A DNA stretch of 64,000 nt, from assembly GCA_963971575.1 (NCBI GenBank), contig OZ020616.1, forward strand, positions 20,751,713 to 20,815,712, given 5' to 3'. The position numbers and the translations under genes were made by a program. Positions 11,089 to 22,489 of this stretch are shown here, piece after piece (positions within the stretch are counted from its first letter, which is position 1; every line of letters starts with the position of its first letter). Source of the stretch: Liopterus haemorrhoidalis. Lineage: Eukaryota > Arthropoda > Insecta > Coleoptera > Dytiscidae. The notes beneath the pieces were generated by a model. The model was not told the origin of the DNA, did not search any database, and worked only from the letters and a program-made list of their open reading frames with translations.

Positions 11089-11516
11089 GCCAGTCATAGC
11101 CGGATCAGAGTATTTCTGCACCCAAGGCAAAGTACCAATATTGCGCTCCTCCTCATTAGTGATAAGAAATAATAAATAAATAAATAAAATAAAATAAAGG
11201 GATGCAAAAAAAAGGAAGATGGATCGAAATGATGAGCAAAAAAAAATGGAAAACATTTTTTGTTACCCTATCAACTCCAGTATAGTATTTCCAAAATGAA
11301 ATGCCAGTCATAGCCGGATCAGAGTATTTCTGCACCCAAGGCAAAGTACCAATATTGCGCTCCTCCTCATTAGTGATAAGAAATAATAAATAAATAAATA
11401 AAATAAAATAAAGGGATGCAAAAAAAAGGAAGATGGATCGAAATGATGAGCAAAAAAAAATGGAAAACATTTTTTGTTACCCTATCAACTCCAGTATAGT
11501 ATTTCCAAAATGAAAT
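11089..11516. repeat. 214-bp unit in two identical tandem copies
   Basis: Copy 1 runs 11089-11302 and copy 2 runs 11303-11516. Reading them side by side I find no difference. Each starts GCCAGTCATAGCCGGATC and contains an AATAAATAAATAAA tract. The first part of the unit resembles the end of a hAT-type MITE family (compare CAGAGCCGGCGCTAGCTC at 49295). Confidence 0.9.
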
Positions 11517-11794
11517 GGCCGGTCTTGTTAAGCAGCTTAACAATGTGGTAATGGGTTTATGGCAGTAATCCTGAGACTTAATGCTGTAAAAAGAATATGA
11601 GAGGTATTAAGAGAATTTTAAATTTAAATAGAATAGATGTATAATTAAACTATAACAGTAGTTCAATTGAAGTTTCTTAAAAACCATTAAGGATATTATC
11701 CAAATTTATTATCCTATTGTTTCTACATTTTAGGGGTTGTTATACTTGTTTGTTAGTTACTTTTCAACGTTCATAGTGTGCATACATTAACAAC

Positions 11795-12097
11795 ATGGTT
11801 CTTTGGCGACCATTTGATTTTGAAGAAATTCCTAATTTCTGTAGTGAAAAAAGTGAATCTGTGCAAGGTGATTTGGAGTGCGAAAATGTGGACGTAGCTA
11901 CTAAAGGAACATGTCATTTGTCAGAAGATTGTAAAGCTCTGATACTGAAAGTTTATAAAAAGTTAGTTTCGGAAGGTAATGACAAACCTATACTTAGAAC
12001 TGCGGAATTAACTGGTGTTCCATACAAAACAATTCAACGGATCATTGCTCGCGGCAAAAATCAGCAGCAAAAACGACCCGATTTACCAGTTTTATAG
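11795..12097 (+). pseudogene. DNA-binding N-terminal region of a transposase, truncated
   Basis: An open frame of 100 residues begins MVLWRPFDFEEIPNF. Residues 48-90 (LSEDCKALILKVYKKLVSEG, then RTAELTGVPYKTIQRIIARG) look like a helix-turn-helix followed by a basic tail, as in the N-terminal domains of insect DDE transposases. The frame stops after KRPDLPVL and no catalytic domain follows. A second short frame at 12460-12555 (LDENVLHQLIIDGQIPDVNF) may be another remnant of the same element. The product of the intact gene is not identified. Confidence 0.4.
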
Positions 12098-12658
12098 GAA
12101 ATAGTTTTATGTCGAAAATAATAATAAATAAAATACACGACTTTTATTCGAAAAATATAAAATATAGACTATAAAGACTTTAAAACAAAATGATTTTTAA
12201 ACATGCCTATATTTATAATTCAAATATAGTCAATCCTAAGCCTGATAAAAATGTGAAGGAATATCATGTGAGTATATACAGTTCATTCTAAATAATATAT
12301 AAGAAAACATGTTTATTTAAAACAATTATTACGGTCTTGTCCTATGCCCAGGCCCTATTGTTAACAGAACCATAAACTCAGCAGGTATAATGGTTATACT
12401 GTCAGTCATTATTGGAATCAATAAGTGAGAGTGGCCAATTCCTTTTGGAAATACTATACTTAAAGACCTAGATGAAAACGTGTTGCATCAATTGATAATA
12501 GACGGACAAATACCAGATGTAAATTTTGATGCACGTGACGCAGCTGGAACTTAATAACGGATACAATATATGAATATTTCGAAAGACTTTTGTAATTAAA
12601 ATACTACAGAATAGTGTAAAATATTAATTATAATAAAGTAAACATTCAAATATATATA

Positions 12659-13066
12659 CAGTCTGTTCCAAACGGTTAGGCGGAACTAAATGGGAATTTA
12701 GTTCTTTTAGGTTGTCACGAGAAGGGACCTTGCTTGGGTTATTTCATTTTTCACGTTGGAATGTCAAAATTTAAAATTCCAACAATGAAACCATGGAAAC
12801 GAATGACATATGTCAAAATCGAATTATTATTTTTTACATATTTCAATGACAAAAAATAAGTAAATGGAAAATTTGTATCAAGAATGACACAAAAAATCAA
12901 AATATAAAGAAAATGACATTTTAAAATTATATTAACCTAAACCAAAAAATGTTTATTGTAAGTATGATTTACAAAGCTTAAACAAAACGGCCGAAAAGCA
13001 CGATTTAAACGATGAAAGTAACTAGATTGCAAAATCTAGTTCCGCCTAACCGTTTGGAACAGACTT
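12659..13066. mobile_element. Family C MITE, copy 2
   Basis: It starts TA|CAGTCTGTTCCAAACGG at 12659 and ends with the complement CCGTTTGGAACAGACT near 13066. The last G is lost and the TA on this side is altered. The interior is collinear with copy 1 at 2322, including the paired phrase AACTAGATTGCAAAATCTAG. Confidence 0.8.
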
Positions 13067-13074
13067 TATTTATA

Positions 13075-13471
13075 CAGTCTGTTTCAAACGCTTAGGCGGA
13101 ACTAAATGAGAATTTCGTTCTTTTAGGTTGTCACGACAAGGGACCTTGCTTGGGTTATTTAATTTTTTCACGTTGGAATGTCAAAATTCAATATTACAAC
13201 AATGAAACCATGGAAACGAATGACCTATGTCAAAATTAAATTATTTTTAATGACAAAAAAATAAATAAATGGGAAATTTGTATTAAGAATGACACAAAAA
13301 ATCAAAATATAAAGAAAATGACATTTTAAAATGATATTAACCTTAACCAAAAAATGTTTATTGTAAGTATGATTTACAAAGCTTAAACAAAACGGCCGAA
13401 AAGCACGATTTAAGCGATGAAAGTAACTAAATTGCAAAATCTAGTTCCGCCTAAGCGTTTGAAACAGACTG
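13075..13471. mobile_element. Family C MITE, copy 3, eight bases from copy 2
   Basis: A 397-bp copy with intact ends, TA|CAGTCTGTTTCAAACGC and GCGTTTGAAACAGACTG|TA (target TA at 13073-13074 and 13472-13473). It has the same orientation as copy 2. Its ends (TTTCAAACGC) match copy 1 better than its neighbour, so the pair is two insertions or an old duplication rather than a fresh tandem. Confidence 0.8.
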
Positions 13472-13763
13472 TATATCAGAATTTTTCTTCCGCCGTAAAA
13501 TTACAACATGAATTATTTTACTATTTTCCACCATTATTGATTGTTTATTTACATTTTTAGCAGATATAATTTTATAGACAAAACGTTAATTTGTCGAAAC
13601 GTCAAACGTCAATAACATATTTTATTTTTGACAGTACGTCAGTGAAATTAAACAAACAAAAGAAAAATTATGTCAAATGCCGCATTTTTCATGACAATGT
13701 CGCCAAGTTAAGAAAATAATTACACATGTTCTGTTTATTCAGTATTACCAACAGTAATTTTTG

Positions 13764-14447
13764 GCGGAACTAGATTTTGAAATCTAGTTCTTTTTATCTA
13801 TTAAATCGGATTTTGGTCATTTTGTTTAAGTTTTGTAAATCATATAAGCTGTTCACTTTTGTAAGAACAAACCAAGAGGGAATTTTGTTTTCAATAGTTT
13901 GCACCTTTGAAGCTGTATGTCATGTTGGTATTAAAAAATGTCACTTTTTTTAAAATGTCGATCCATTTGACTTATGTCATAATGAAAAATGATATCTTCA
14001 TTATAATGATCATAACCTTATCAACCTAAAGTCGGTTTTACAACGTAAGGAATATTTTTAATTGACATTTAAAGTCAGTAACACACCATAGAAGTAACCA
14101 AAATAACCAGATCTAGTGTGTTCTTACAAAAGTGAACAGCTTATACTCACGTTGCAAATTCTAGATTAAATTGACTGACATTATAAAATTTCCTTTTTAT
14201 TACATTTTGACTTTTTGTGTCATTCTTAATAAAAATTTCCCATTTATTTACTTTTTTTTGTCTTCAAAATATGTAAAAATATATTAAATTTTAAAACAAA
14301 AGTCATTCGTTTCCATGGTTTCACTGTTGGAATTTAATATTTTCACATACCAACACGAAACTTGAAATAACCCAAGCAAGGTCCTTTCTCGTGACAACTT
14401 AAAAGAACGAAATTCCCATTTAGTTCCGCTTAAAGCAAAGAAATAAC
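13764..14447. mobile_element. Diverged family C element, inverted, split by another MITE
   Basis: GGCGGAACTAGATTTTG at 13764 and TTTAGTTCCGCTTAAAG near 14440 are degraded family C subterminal sequences. The interior runs in the opposite sense to copies 2 and 3. It is interrupted by the TIR element at 13845-14143. The outermost CAGTCTG ends are no longer recognisable. Confidence 0.6.
13845..14143. mobile_element. 299-bp TA-target MITE nested in a family C copy
   Basis: The inverted ends are AAGCTGTTCACTTTTGTAAG and its complement CTTACAAAAGTGAACAGCTT, with TA on each side (13843-13844, 14144-14145). Removing it restores collinearity of the family C copy around GTAAATCATA. It is a Tc1/mariner-type MITE with no coding sequence. 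Confidence 0.75.
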
Positions 14448-14483
14448 CTATATCATATCAACAACATACGGTGCAAAGCTATA

Positions 14484-14645
14484 GCCTGTTTCTTTGGTTT
14501 AATCGGATCTAGGTTTTGAGAACTAGTAATTTTTATACGTTAAATGAAGCTTTTGATCATTTTGTTTAGCCAAAACCACCTTCAAACATGAAAAAATAGC
14601 TCGTGATAAATTCCATTACGTTCCGACTAAAAGTTTGGAATAGCC
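14484..14645. mobile_element. Short family C relative (162 bp)
   Basis: GCCTGTTTCTTTGGTTTAAT at the left and AAAGTTTGGAATAGCC at the right border a body containing GATCATTTTGTTTAGC, the conserved core of the short family C subtype seen also at 22122, 27450 and 45279. TA precedes the left end. Confidence 0.55.
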
Positions 14646-15524
14646 CATAAGAACATTTAAGCTTTAATTTAACTTAACCCATATTTTGTTATATAATTAT
14701 TTAACTATGACCGCTGCAAACGGCCGTTAGTTAGTTAAAATTGACGCTTATTTTTTACTTTTAGACATGCACACAGCCTTGGACAAATGTATGGTGCATC
14801 CATGCAGTTATAATATAACATCTAAATTTATGTACATTGTAACTTGACAAAATGTTTTTAAAATATCATTGGCACATTTTAAAAGGGCTACGTCTAACCA
14901 GATTACCGAAAATGTAAACAGAGTTATAATAAATCTTGAAATACAAATAAATATAGGCTCAGGTCTGTTACTTTCTGTTTACATAAAAATAAACAACAAA
15001 TACAAAAAGGGCTTGGATCGTTATTACACATGCGTTTGAAGTGAACACTGCTTTTTACTTGCCCGACCTTAATATATAAGGGGCAAGTATTGTAATCGCG
15101 AAAATTTTCGATGTCGAGATTTTGACGGATGACCACGTTTCATGGTCCAGGGAATCCAAAAAACCTATTTTCGAAGTGCCGTCCGTATGTGTGTGTGTCT
15201 GTGTGTATACACGATAACTCAAAAACGGTTTATCTTTACTCCTAATAATTGGGAAGAACCCTATTGTTTTTTATTAAAATCCGAAACCGGAAACGGAAAC
15301 TATTAAACTTTAAAATTTAAAAAAATTCGTCACTAGTAAACCAAGCCTTGGACAAAAAATTGTATAGGACATAATTTGATGTATTTTTGAAGATTTACCT
15401 AAATATTTTTTTAAATTAAAAAAAAATATATTTATTTTTTTTATGGGAGGGCAAGTCTAGCGGAGGTCTCCCTTCGCCACTGGTTTCATGTTTTATTGAG
15501 TTTAAGTGAATATTTTTAATTATG

Positions 15525-17352
15525 TTATGGCTAAAAAATGTAAATTCACTGTGGTCGAAAAGAGTCAAATTGTATTGTTCCATTCACAAGGACAGTTGTA
15601 GGTGACAAATTAAAAAAAAAATGGAATCAAAAGGTTCCAAGAGACTGATACTTATGAAAATAGACAAAAAACCGGAAGTAAACGAGCAACCACTTCTAGA
15701 GATGATCGTTTTATAAAGAGAAGTGCTCTTCGTAGACGCTCAATATCGTAAAAAGAGCTGGCTGGTGATCTGTGGGAAGTTAAAGTTTCTTCTAGAACAA
15801 TTAGAGGACGTCTATTCGAATTTAATTTGTATGGAAGAAGAGCTCGCCGAAAACAACTTCTGACCGAGTGACAAAAAAATTCGCCGTGAGTGGGTCAAAA
15901 GACATTTAAATTGAACACCTGATGAATGAGCGAAAATCATTTGATCTGATGAGTCCAATATAGAAGTAAGCATTGTAATGGTTTAATGTACTCACAAATT
16001 TAAGAGAAAAATAAATTTCTACGCAATTATTGCACTAACAATATAAAGTTTACTTTATTATAAATTTACGAAATTAAGGTTTGTTTTTTCTTTTGTGGAC
16101 CGGCTTTTTGGATAACCTGGAGCCATGTTTGTAAGACGTAGGCTGGGTGAAGGTTTTCATCCTGGCAGCATCATCCCTACGGTCAAATTTGGTGGTGGTA
16201 GCATCATGATCTGTCCGCTAGTGGCTTAGGCGAAATCTTCTTGTGCGAGGGACGCATTATTCTGCTCCTTATATTACCATGCTTAATGAAGTTTTGGAGC
16301 AATCAATATTAAAATTATTTGATGAAGACAATCCAGAATACGTTTTTCAACAAAATACAGTGGTGCCTTGACTTACGAGTTTAATTCGTTCCGTGACGGA
16401 GCTCGTAACTCAAATTACTCGTATGTCAAATCAATTTTCCCCATTGGAATGAATTGAAAAGCCATTAATACGTTCCGGGTCCTCAAAACATACCGCAATT
16501 TTTTTGTTACGTGATTTTAGATACGAAAATTGTGTTTGTAAATAAGGAATATTGTATAAAAACGCAATACAATAGAAGTACTGCAGTAAACTGATTAAGT
16601 ATTATGTACATCAAGGTAAAGAAGATCAGACGACTTGAAGATACTGACAGAGGTGGAAGAGAAAGGTTGAACTGCATAACTGAATCTTATTCGCTGATTT
16701 TTGTCCTTTTCGCCACGCTTTCTTCACATTCATCTGCAGGGTTTTCGATAAAAACCTGTCCAATGCGGTCTGTTTCATCCTCCCTTTCACAATGTTTCTG
16801 ATATGAGTTCGCAAGTGTCATTAAATAGCATCGTCGAACGCCCAGTTGTAACTTATTCTGGTGTTTCTTTTGAATAAAGTCTGAAACATTCTCCCACATT
16901 CCCAACATTTCGTTCATCTCACTTGTAGAGATAACCTCCTCCGCTCGAAATTTGAATTTTAGCTCTCAACTCAAAGAGACATTCAAAAAACATCGGCCGA
17001 GAGACTCGAAAAATTCTCTCGAAAAACTCTTTAGTTGGGACACTCGTAAGTTAAGGTACCACTGTAATGCCCCCTGTCACAAAGCCAAAGTAACAAATGA
17101 ATGGTTTTCCAAAAACAATATGCCACTTTTTGCATGGCCTCCAGTCACCAGATTTATCGCAAATTGAAAATTTGTGGTCAGTTCTGATAAACAAGGTGTC
17201 TCTTTACAAATGCAAATCAAAAGAAGAATTGAAGAAAATTATTGTGGACGAATGGTTCAATGTACAATCCGATGTACGTGAAAATCTTGTGGACAGTATG
17301 CCTAAAAGGGTACGTGCGGTAATTAAATCACGAGGAGGTACCACAAAATATT
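15525..17352 (+). pseudogene. Tc1-family transposase pseudogene with intron
   Basis: Fragments in order: KKCKFTVVEKSQIVLFHSQG (HTH), QETDTYENRQKTGSKRATTS, RRARRKQLLTE, then SDESNIE at the first catalytic aspartate (15945-15965). There GTAAGC begins a putative intron, and similarity resumes near 16105 (GQPGA..V.RR). The frame is then cut at 16357 by a Tigger-like element. It resumes at 17065 with CHKAKVTNEWFSKNNM and SPDLSQIENLWSVL, ending GGTTKY at a stop (17352). There are several stops and frameshifts. The same family, with an intron at the same codon, is at 36990. Confidence 0.8.
16358..17064 (-). mobile_element. Tigger-like element (707 bp) inside the Tc1 pseudogene
   Basis: The ends are CAGTGGTGCCTTGACTTACG and CGTAAGTTAAGGTACCACTG, flanked by TA (16356-16357, 17065-17066). 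The interior keeps the C-terminus of its transposase on the minus strand, frameshifted: DFIQKKHQNKLQLG (about 16875-16830), then GRMKQTALDRFLSKT (about 16780-16740), as in Tigger/pogo C-termini. It is a deletion derivative. The same kind of terminus (CAGTGGTATCTCGACTTAC) occurs alone at 49501. Confidence 0.8.
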
Positions 17353-17727
17353 AATAATTTTGATTAAAGTTGTCATTAAAAGCTGTATGTATTCTTTTAT
17401 TTACCATTTTTCCTATAACAATCCTAAAATTCAATAAAACGTAAGGTGCTCTATACATTTATCAAAGGCTGTACCATATATACAGTAATATCTCGTACTG
17501 TCACATCAATGGCATCAGTTAATAAACTTTCAGTAAAAATCGGTTATCTAGAAATGGAAGATTTTTCGTATCGGTTTTAAGATTTTTGCGGATATTTCGA
17601 AACAAAGAAATATTTCGAAAAAAGATGATAAGAAAAAAGAAGTTAACAAAAGATGCTATACAAGCAAAAATACAACTTATTATATTTTTTCTTTTTTTAT
17701 ATTTTTGCGATATTTATTTCTTAATAT

Positions 17728-18449
17728 AGTCAGCGCTTAGTTAACGTACGGCCGCTTAACGTACGTTCGATGTTACGTACAGATATATTTTGGCAATATG
17801 TCCGCACGAACGTACAAATATCCTCACGAACGTACACTTCACGTGGACCCGGCGGCGAATATGCTTGTAAATTTCCGTAACACGCAAATTTTGACGGACA
17901 AACAAAATGGACGTATGACTGAATAGATTATAAAATGTTATGTACTTTTGTATTCACAAAAAATACTAATAATATAATGAATATAAAATAAATCAATACA
18001 TGCATTTCATACAAAAATTATCCATTGTTGGTATTTATTGTCAAAGATTTGTCCACAGTTAATTAAACTGAAGCCTTCTTCTTTTCCTGATACATAACTT
18101 TGTATCAAGCGGTACTACTTCGAAGATTCCGAATTACATCGTTTCTTCTTTCCAAATCAGGGTCCGAATTATCTATTAATTCTACAAATTTTTCAACCTC
18201 TATTTCTGTAATAATTCACAAATTCCCAGCGAATGCCCATTCACAAAGCGGCGATTATACGTTTGTGTGGACAAAGTGTACGTTTGTGCGGACAAGTGTA
18301 CGTTCGTGCGGACATGGAGAAGCAATGTGAGTACCAAAAAATCGTAATCATGTACATTTATATGGAAATACACTGTCCGGTTAACGTACAAATCGCTTAA
18401 CGTACAACACATTGGGAACGCATTAAGTACGTTAAGTGAGCGCTGACTG
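17728..18449 (-). mobile_element. Tigger-like MITE with GTTAACGTAC ends, copy 1
   Basis: The ends are GTCAGCGCTTAGTTAACGTA (17730) and, on the minus strand from 18449, CAGTCAGCGCTCACTTAACG. The interior is rich in CGTACGTT-like phrases and, on the minus strand near 18200-18130, retains ITEIEVEKFVELIDNSDPDL, a likely transposase C-terminal remnant. A partial copy at 27021 keeps the same peptide. TA flanks are only partly preserved. Confidence 0.6.
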
Positions 18450-18654
18450 CATCTATTTCATCATTCAGAGTGTGATCCAAGTAATTAGATACAAATGGAA
18501 AACATTTTTATTATCAATTTTATAAAAAAAAGTCACTCTTCAAAAAAAAAAAAAAAAACTCCAGCTTTGTCTCAAAACCCCAAAAACATTATCATCTTTT
18601 TTTAATTTTTCTTTTTCCTCACATTTTTCACTTCCTGTACGACAGTGGCTAAAT

Positions 18655-18880
18655 GTTAATTTTCCACAAAAATGTATTGGACGGTCTTCTATTACTAACT
18701 TGGCAATAAAACACTGGCCACGCCGTACACCCGATCTTACTCCGTTAGGTTACTTCTGTGGGGTTATTTAAAAAATAAGGTGTATCGACCACAAAATCAA
18801 CAAGAATCGTTTCAAAGAATAAGGGAAGAGTGTGATTAAATACTATCAGAAATGATTAAAAATTTAATAAACTAATTTAT
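18655..18880 (+). pseudogene. Fragment of mariner-superfamily transposase (DDE_3 type)
   Basis: About 60 codons covering the last catalytic block: HWPRRTPDLTPLGYFLWGYL, then KNKVYRPQNQQESFQRIREE. This is the PPRSPDLTPLDFFLWGYLK motif of the family also represented at 39570-40330, with a frameshift around 18745. No termini were found. Confidence 0.65.
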
Positions 18881-19490
18881 AATTCAACATCTAACTGCAT
18901 AACTATCAAAGTAAAACAAAAATAAATATAATTGACAACATTTTCGGTGATTTGAAACAAAGCAGGGATTTTTTTGAGTGAAGCTGTATGTAATGTTTCC
19001 ATGATTACTGTAAATAATGTCTTTCTTAGAAATAGTTTTACGATAGTGCTCCGCGACAAATTCTTCTCGTGAAAAGTACTCCGCGGCTCAAAAAGGTTGG
19101 GAAATTCTGGTCTAGCACATTTTTTGGCACATTTTTGTTGTATTCGCGTCATAATTTCTACGTATCAAGAGCTTTCAAGTGACATCCCACAATAAATATC
19201 TAAAAAAACCGTTTCCACATCGGTGTGAATATTATCATTGTACTCAATGTTTTCAGATTTTTAGGCCAACCTCCATGGATGTGAGAAAATATTTTTCGAA
19301 ATATAAACTTTTTAAAAGCCATGTATCTTCCATTAATTTACGTTTCGATACTTGTTATTTATAACAATAGTTTCTAATAATTCATGAAATATATGTATTA
19401 ATTTTTATTATCTGTACGGTAGAAATTGTGACCAAACGGCTGAAACTAGAGAATTAAAATTAACACTAGAGAATTTAAATAACATACATA

Positions 19491-20159
19491 CGAGCCCAGT
19501 CCCAGTGAAGTTGGCCAAAATATTTAAATCATGAAATTTGTGAATTTATGTTAAAATAAAGTAAATATAATTTAAGATAAATGGTTTTTATTATAATGTT
19601 AAAAGTATTTCATTAAAATATTTTCTATTTCTATATGATGAAAGCTATGATGCGAAATAAAACCGATATTTCAGAAAAAAGTAAACTTTATGTTTGTGAA
19701 GACCATTTTAATGTGAGTACATATATTTTATAAATTATTTTAATAATAAATGCGTGAAAAATTGTTTAAAAACAAATACAAAACTCTCGAACAATACAAT
19801 ATACACACGTAAAGATTATGTTTAGTCTGTATCTGTGACGTCAAACCGCAGCAGTCTCAGTCGTATTTACTCGGCCACCTTCGCGGCGTGGTCGGCTTAT
19901 TTCAAATTTACAATATTTTAATTAAAAAATTTGGCTATAATATGAATTAAAATTTGATTTTTGTTGTGTTAGGTGACATAACTAACATTAACATATCAAA
20001 AAAAATGTAGTTTTAAGGAAATATAAATTTTATGCGTATCCCCTATTCCCACATCGTTATATAATTGAATTTATACCCATAAATTTCCCTTCTAATATAA
20101 ATATTTTATTTGAAAACACTATTTTTGATAGTTGGCCAGCTTCACTGAGACGGGGCTCG
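19491..20159 (+). mobile_element. TIR element carrying a THAP exon (669 bp)
   Basis: The inverted ends of about 30 bp are CGAGCCCAGTCCCAGTGAAG and the complement of CTTCACTGAGACGGGGCTCG. TA flanks each side. Inside are a THAP-domain exon (19635-19713), the reverse of a 5' leader also found at 63760, and AT-rich filler. It appears to be an internally deleted copy of a larger spliced, gene-bearing transposon. Confidence 0.65.
19635..19713 (+). pseudogene. THAP zinc-finger exon fragment
   Basis: The 26 codons end KSKLYVCEDHFN and are followed at once by the donor-like GTGAGT at 19714. CEDHF is the second metal-binding half of a THAP finger (Cys and His). The upstream C-x-C half is not present in this copy. 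THAP domains are sequence-specific DNA-binding modules found in P-element-type and other transposases and in host genes derived from them. Confidence 0.6.
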
Positions 20160-20165
20160 TATATA

Positions 20166-20361
20166 CCATGAGTTCAAAAAGTAATTACATAAGGGTTGAG
20201 TATGGAAAAATAAAATAATGTCTACTACAAGCTTTATATAACAATATAAACTTGTGACATAAAACAAAAGTAATGACAGTTAATTAATTCTAAAGCTTGC
20301 AGTAGAAATTATTTCATTTTTCCATAGCCAACCCTTATGTAATTACTTTCTGAACTCATGG
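20166..20361. mobile_element. Hairpin MITE with ~40-bp TIRs (196 bp)
   Basis: CCATGAGTTCAAAAAGTAAT and its complement form long, nearly perfect ends continuing through ACATAAGGGTTG. TA lies on both sides (20164-20165, 20362-20363). It inserted within a few bases of the right end of the THAP element. Non-coding, Tc1/mariner-type target. Confidence 0.8.
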
Positions 20362-20649
20362 TATATACAGTGCTTTGAGGCGTATAAAAGAAGATTATTG
20401 AAATTAAAAAAAATAAATAAAAATGTGTTGGTACGAAAGATAAATAAAAAGTTAAAACAATTTCCCCTTAAACCGGAAGTGATGCAGAATTCTTATTATA
20501 GTTCTTAAGTGAGCCTTTTTGTCTAGTATAACTTTTCTTCTGAAGAATTGTTGGTATATCTTAAAATAAAGGAGTTATTCGGGATACGGCGTTTCAAACA
20601 AACAGCCTGTATAAAGAAAGCATTAAAACAAAAAGTAGATTATTTTTTT

Positions 20650-20785
20650 TAATTTCACGTTTACGGTATTTACTACTGTGGCAATTAGCCAGGACAATTC
20701 TGTTTCTTAATGAAAATTCCATGCCTGAACGGGATTCGAACCCGACATCTTAGCAACGTAGGGCACTTGTGTTACCAGTCGGTAA
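20650..20785 (-). repeat. tRNA-derived SINE, copy 2 (5' truncated)
   Basis: It shares the body (CTGTGGCAATTAGCCAGGAC on plus) and B box (GGGTTCGAATCCC on minus, 20743-20731) with the copy at 4395-4558. The A-box end is cut off at about 20785. Confidence 0.75.
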
Positions 20786-20789
20786 GTAG

Positions 20790-22115
20790 TTAATTAAAAA
20801 CTATTTAAAAGAAATTTTTGCCAAAAAATACCGTAACCTATAAACCATAGGGCTAGGTCTAAAAACCTAAAAAAAAAAAAATTAAATAATGCTCACTGAC
20901 GTAAAGTAAAATAATACAAACGTATTTTTTTATCAGAATCTTAAAAAGACAAATTGTTAGGGCTTTTGAAAAAAAAACAATGTTCACGTGACGTTTTCAA
21001 TGAAAGACCTTAATACTAAATAGTGTTAAAAAAATTCCCAGAAAAAAAAAACGCATTTACAGTAAAAAATGACACAATACCTACGAAACTCTGAAAAATA
21101 TAAAAAATTTACACTTCACATAAGTTTTAAATTTGTACAAAAGTGCGCCATATGTTTTACAGTCGCGCATAAAAAAGTTTAAATTCTAAAATACGAATTC
21201 AGTTACAGAAATAATGAAAAATAACTACACAAAATCACCTTTTCCACATTTACAAGCAGAGAAAATACTGAAGAAAGAAAAATAATTAAAAATAATCACT
21301 TGTAACAAGAACACACACGTGTTAACATCCCAAAAGTAGTTAAAAATTCAAAATGACACATGGATCCTGACACCTTAATATTATTTTTGTCATTGGCAAA
21401 ATTCCATTCTTTCCTTCAAAAACAAATATCACTTGGCACCAAACAAATACATTGTTGTGATATTTAATTCACTTTCATTCTGGCTTCCTATCATCGTACG
21501 TACAACCTGATATTAAGAGACTAATCTGTTATGGTATTTATAAACAATTCACAATAAATATTTTACTAGTTAATAATTTTGCCGATAAAACACATTTTAT
21601 TGCAACTACACAAGGTCAATGTACAAAATGATTGAATCATTTATATTCGTAAGAAATAATTACACTGTCAATTGTTATTATAATGTGAGTTTGTCATATG
21701 ATGAAGAAGTAATGGGATTCAGACTGATCAGAAATTAAAAATTAAAACAATATTTTAAATTCACTAACGTTTCGATTTATATTTTAAATCTTCATCAGAG
21801 CTAAGTTGAAAAGTCATAGAATAAAATTGTCAGAAAAACAAAATGCAACGTGTTGCGTAAGGCCATTGAACTTAGAGAACTACAGAATATATGGACGTTG
21901 CATATTGTTTTATTGCAGAAACGTTAGCGACGTTAAAATATTGTTTTAATTTTTAATTTCTGACCAGTCCGAATCCGATTACTTCTTCATCATATTATAA
22001 TCTACGGACGTAACTCATCTAAGTCAAGTCATTTTGCCATCTAACAAAATAACTGATGTGGTGTGTGCATTTTCACACATTTTACAAATATTCACATCAG
22101 GGTTTCGCATGTATC
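20790..22115. repeat. Family F fragments around a 60-bp-TIR MITE
   Basis: Bases 20790-21140 and 22040-22115 carry phrases of the fold-back family (AAAATTTACACTTCACATAA; TTTCACACATTTTACAAATA...CATCAGGGTTTCGCATG). Between them, 21699-21998 is a separate MITE with about 60-bp inverted ends (TGATGAAGAAGTAATGGGAT and complement). The rest of the interval has no identifiable content. Confidence 0.55.
21699..21998. mobile_element. MITE with ~60-bp TIRs
   Basis: TGATGAAGAAGTAATGGGAT...CAGAAATTAAAAATTAAAAC at the left is mirrored by GTTTTAATTTTTAATTTCTG...ATTACTTCTTCATCA at the right. No coding sequence. The target duplication is not clear. Confidence 0.65.
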
Positions 22116-22121
22116 AAACCA

Positions 22122-22275
22122 TGTTCCTTTGGTTTAGGCGGAACTAGATTTTCAGTTCTAGTTACTTTTACCGATTGATTGAAGCTTTTAATCATTTTGT
22201 TCAGGAAAAGCCAACTTCAATATATAAAAGCTAATGACAACTTACAAAAATGAAAATTCCGGTTATTTCCGCCTA
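22122..22275. mobile_element. Short family C relative
   Basis: GTTCCTTTGGTTTAGGCGGA...ATCATTTTGTTCAGG...TCCGCCTAATC follows the short family C pattern seen at 14484, 27450 and 45279. Confidence 0.5.
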
Positions 22276-22489
22276 ATCACACGTTTTAACTCATATCAGT
22301 CAAATTCGACTGACAAGTATTCACACGTTTGAAGCCAAATCAGTCACATTTGTACAGAGTTATATGCGATTTCAGTGTACGAGGGCTACCTTTTAAGTTT
22401 TTACAAGAACTAAGAAAGAAAAAATTATTTTTTGAACAAACTGTTTGATTGCTTTTCAAAATAGTCGCCTTTAAGATTTATACACTTTT

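Larger units (their letters stand above)
14776..17472 (+). mobile_element. Tc1-like element, heavily interrupted
   Basis: The ends are weakly inverted: CAGCCTTGGACAAATGTATG at 14777 and, read on the minus strand from 17472, CAGCCTTTGATAAATGTATA. Between them are the transposase pseudogene at 15525-17352, a Tigger-like insertion at 16358-17064, and an unassigned interspersed repeat at 14940-15370 containing GTGTGTGTGTCTGTGTG. A phrase like the Tc1 end recurs at 15344, just inside that repeat, so the repeat probably split the 5' end of the element. Confidence 0.55.
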
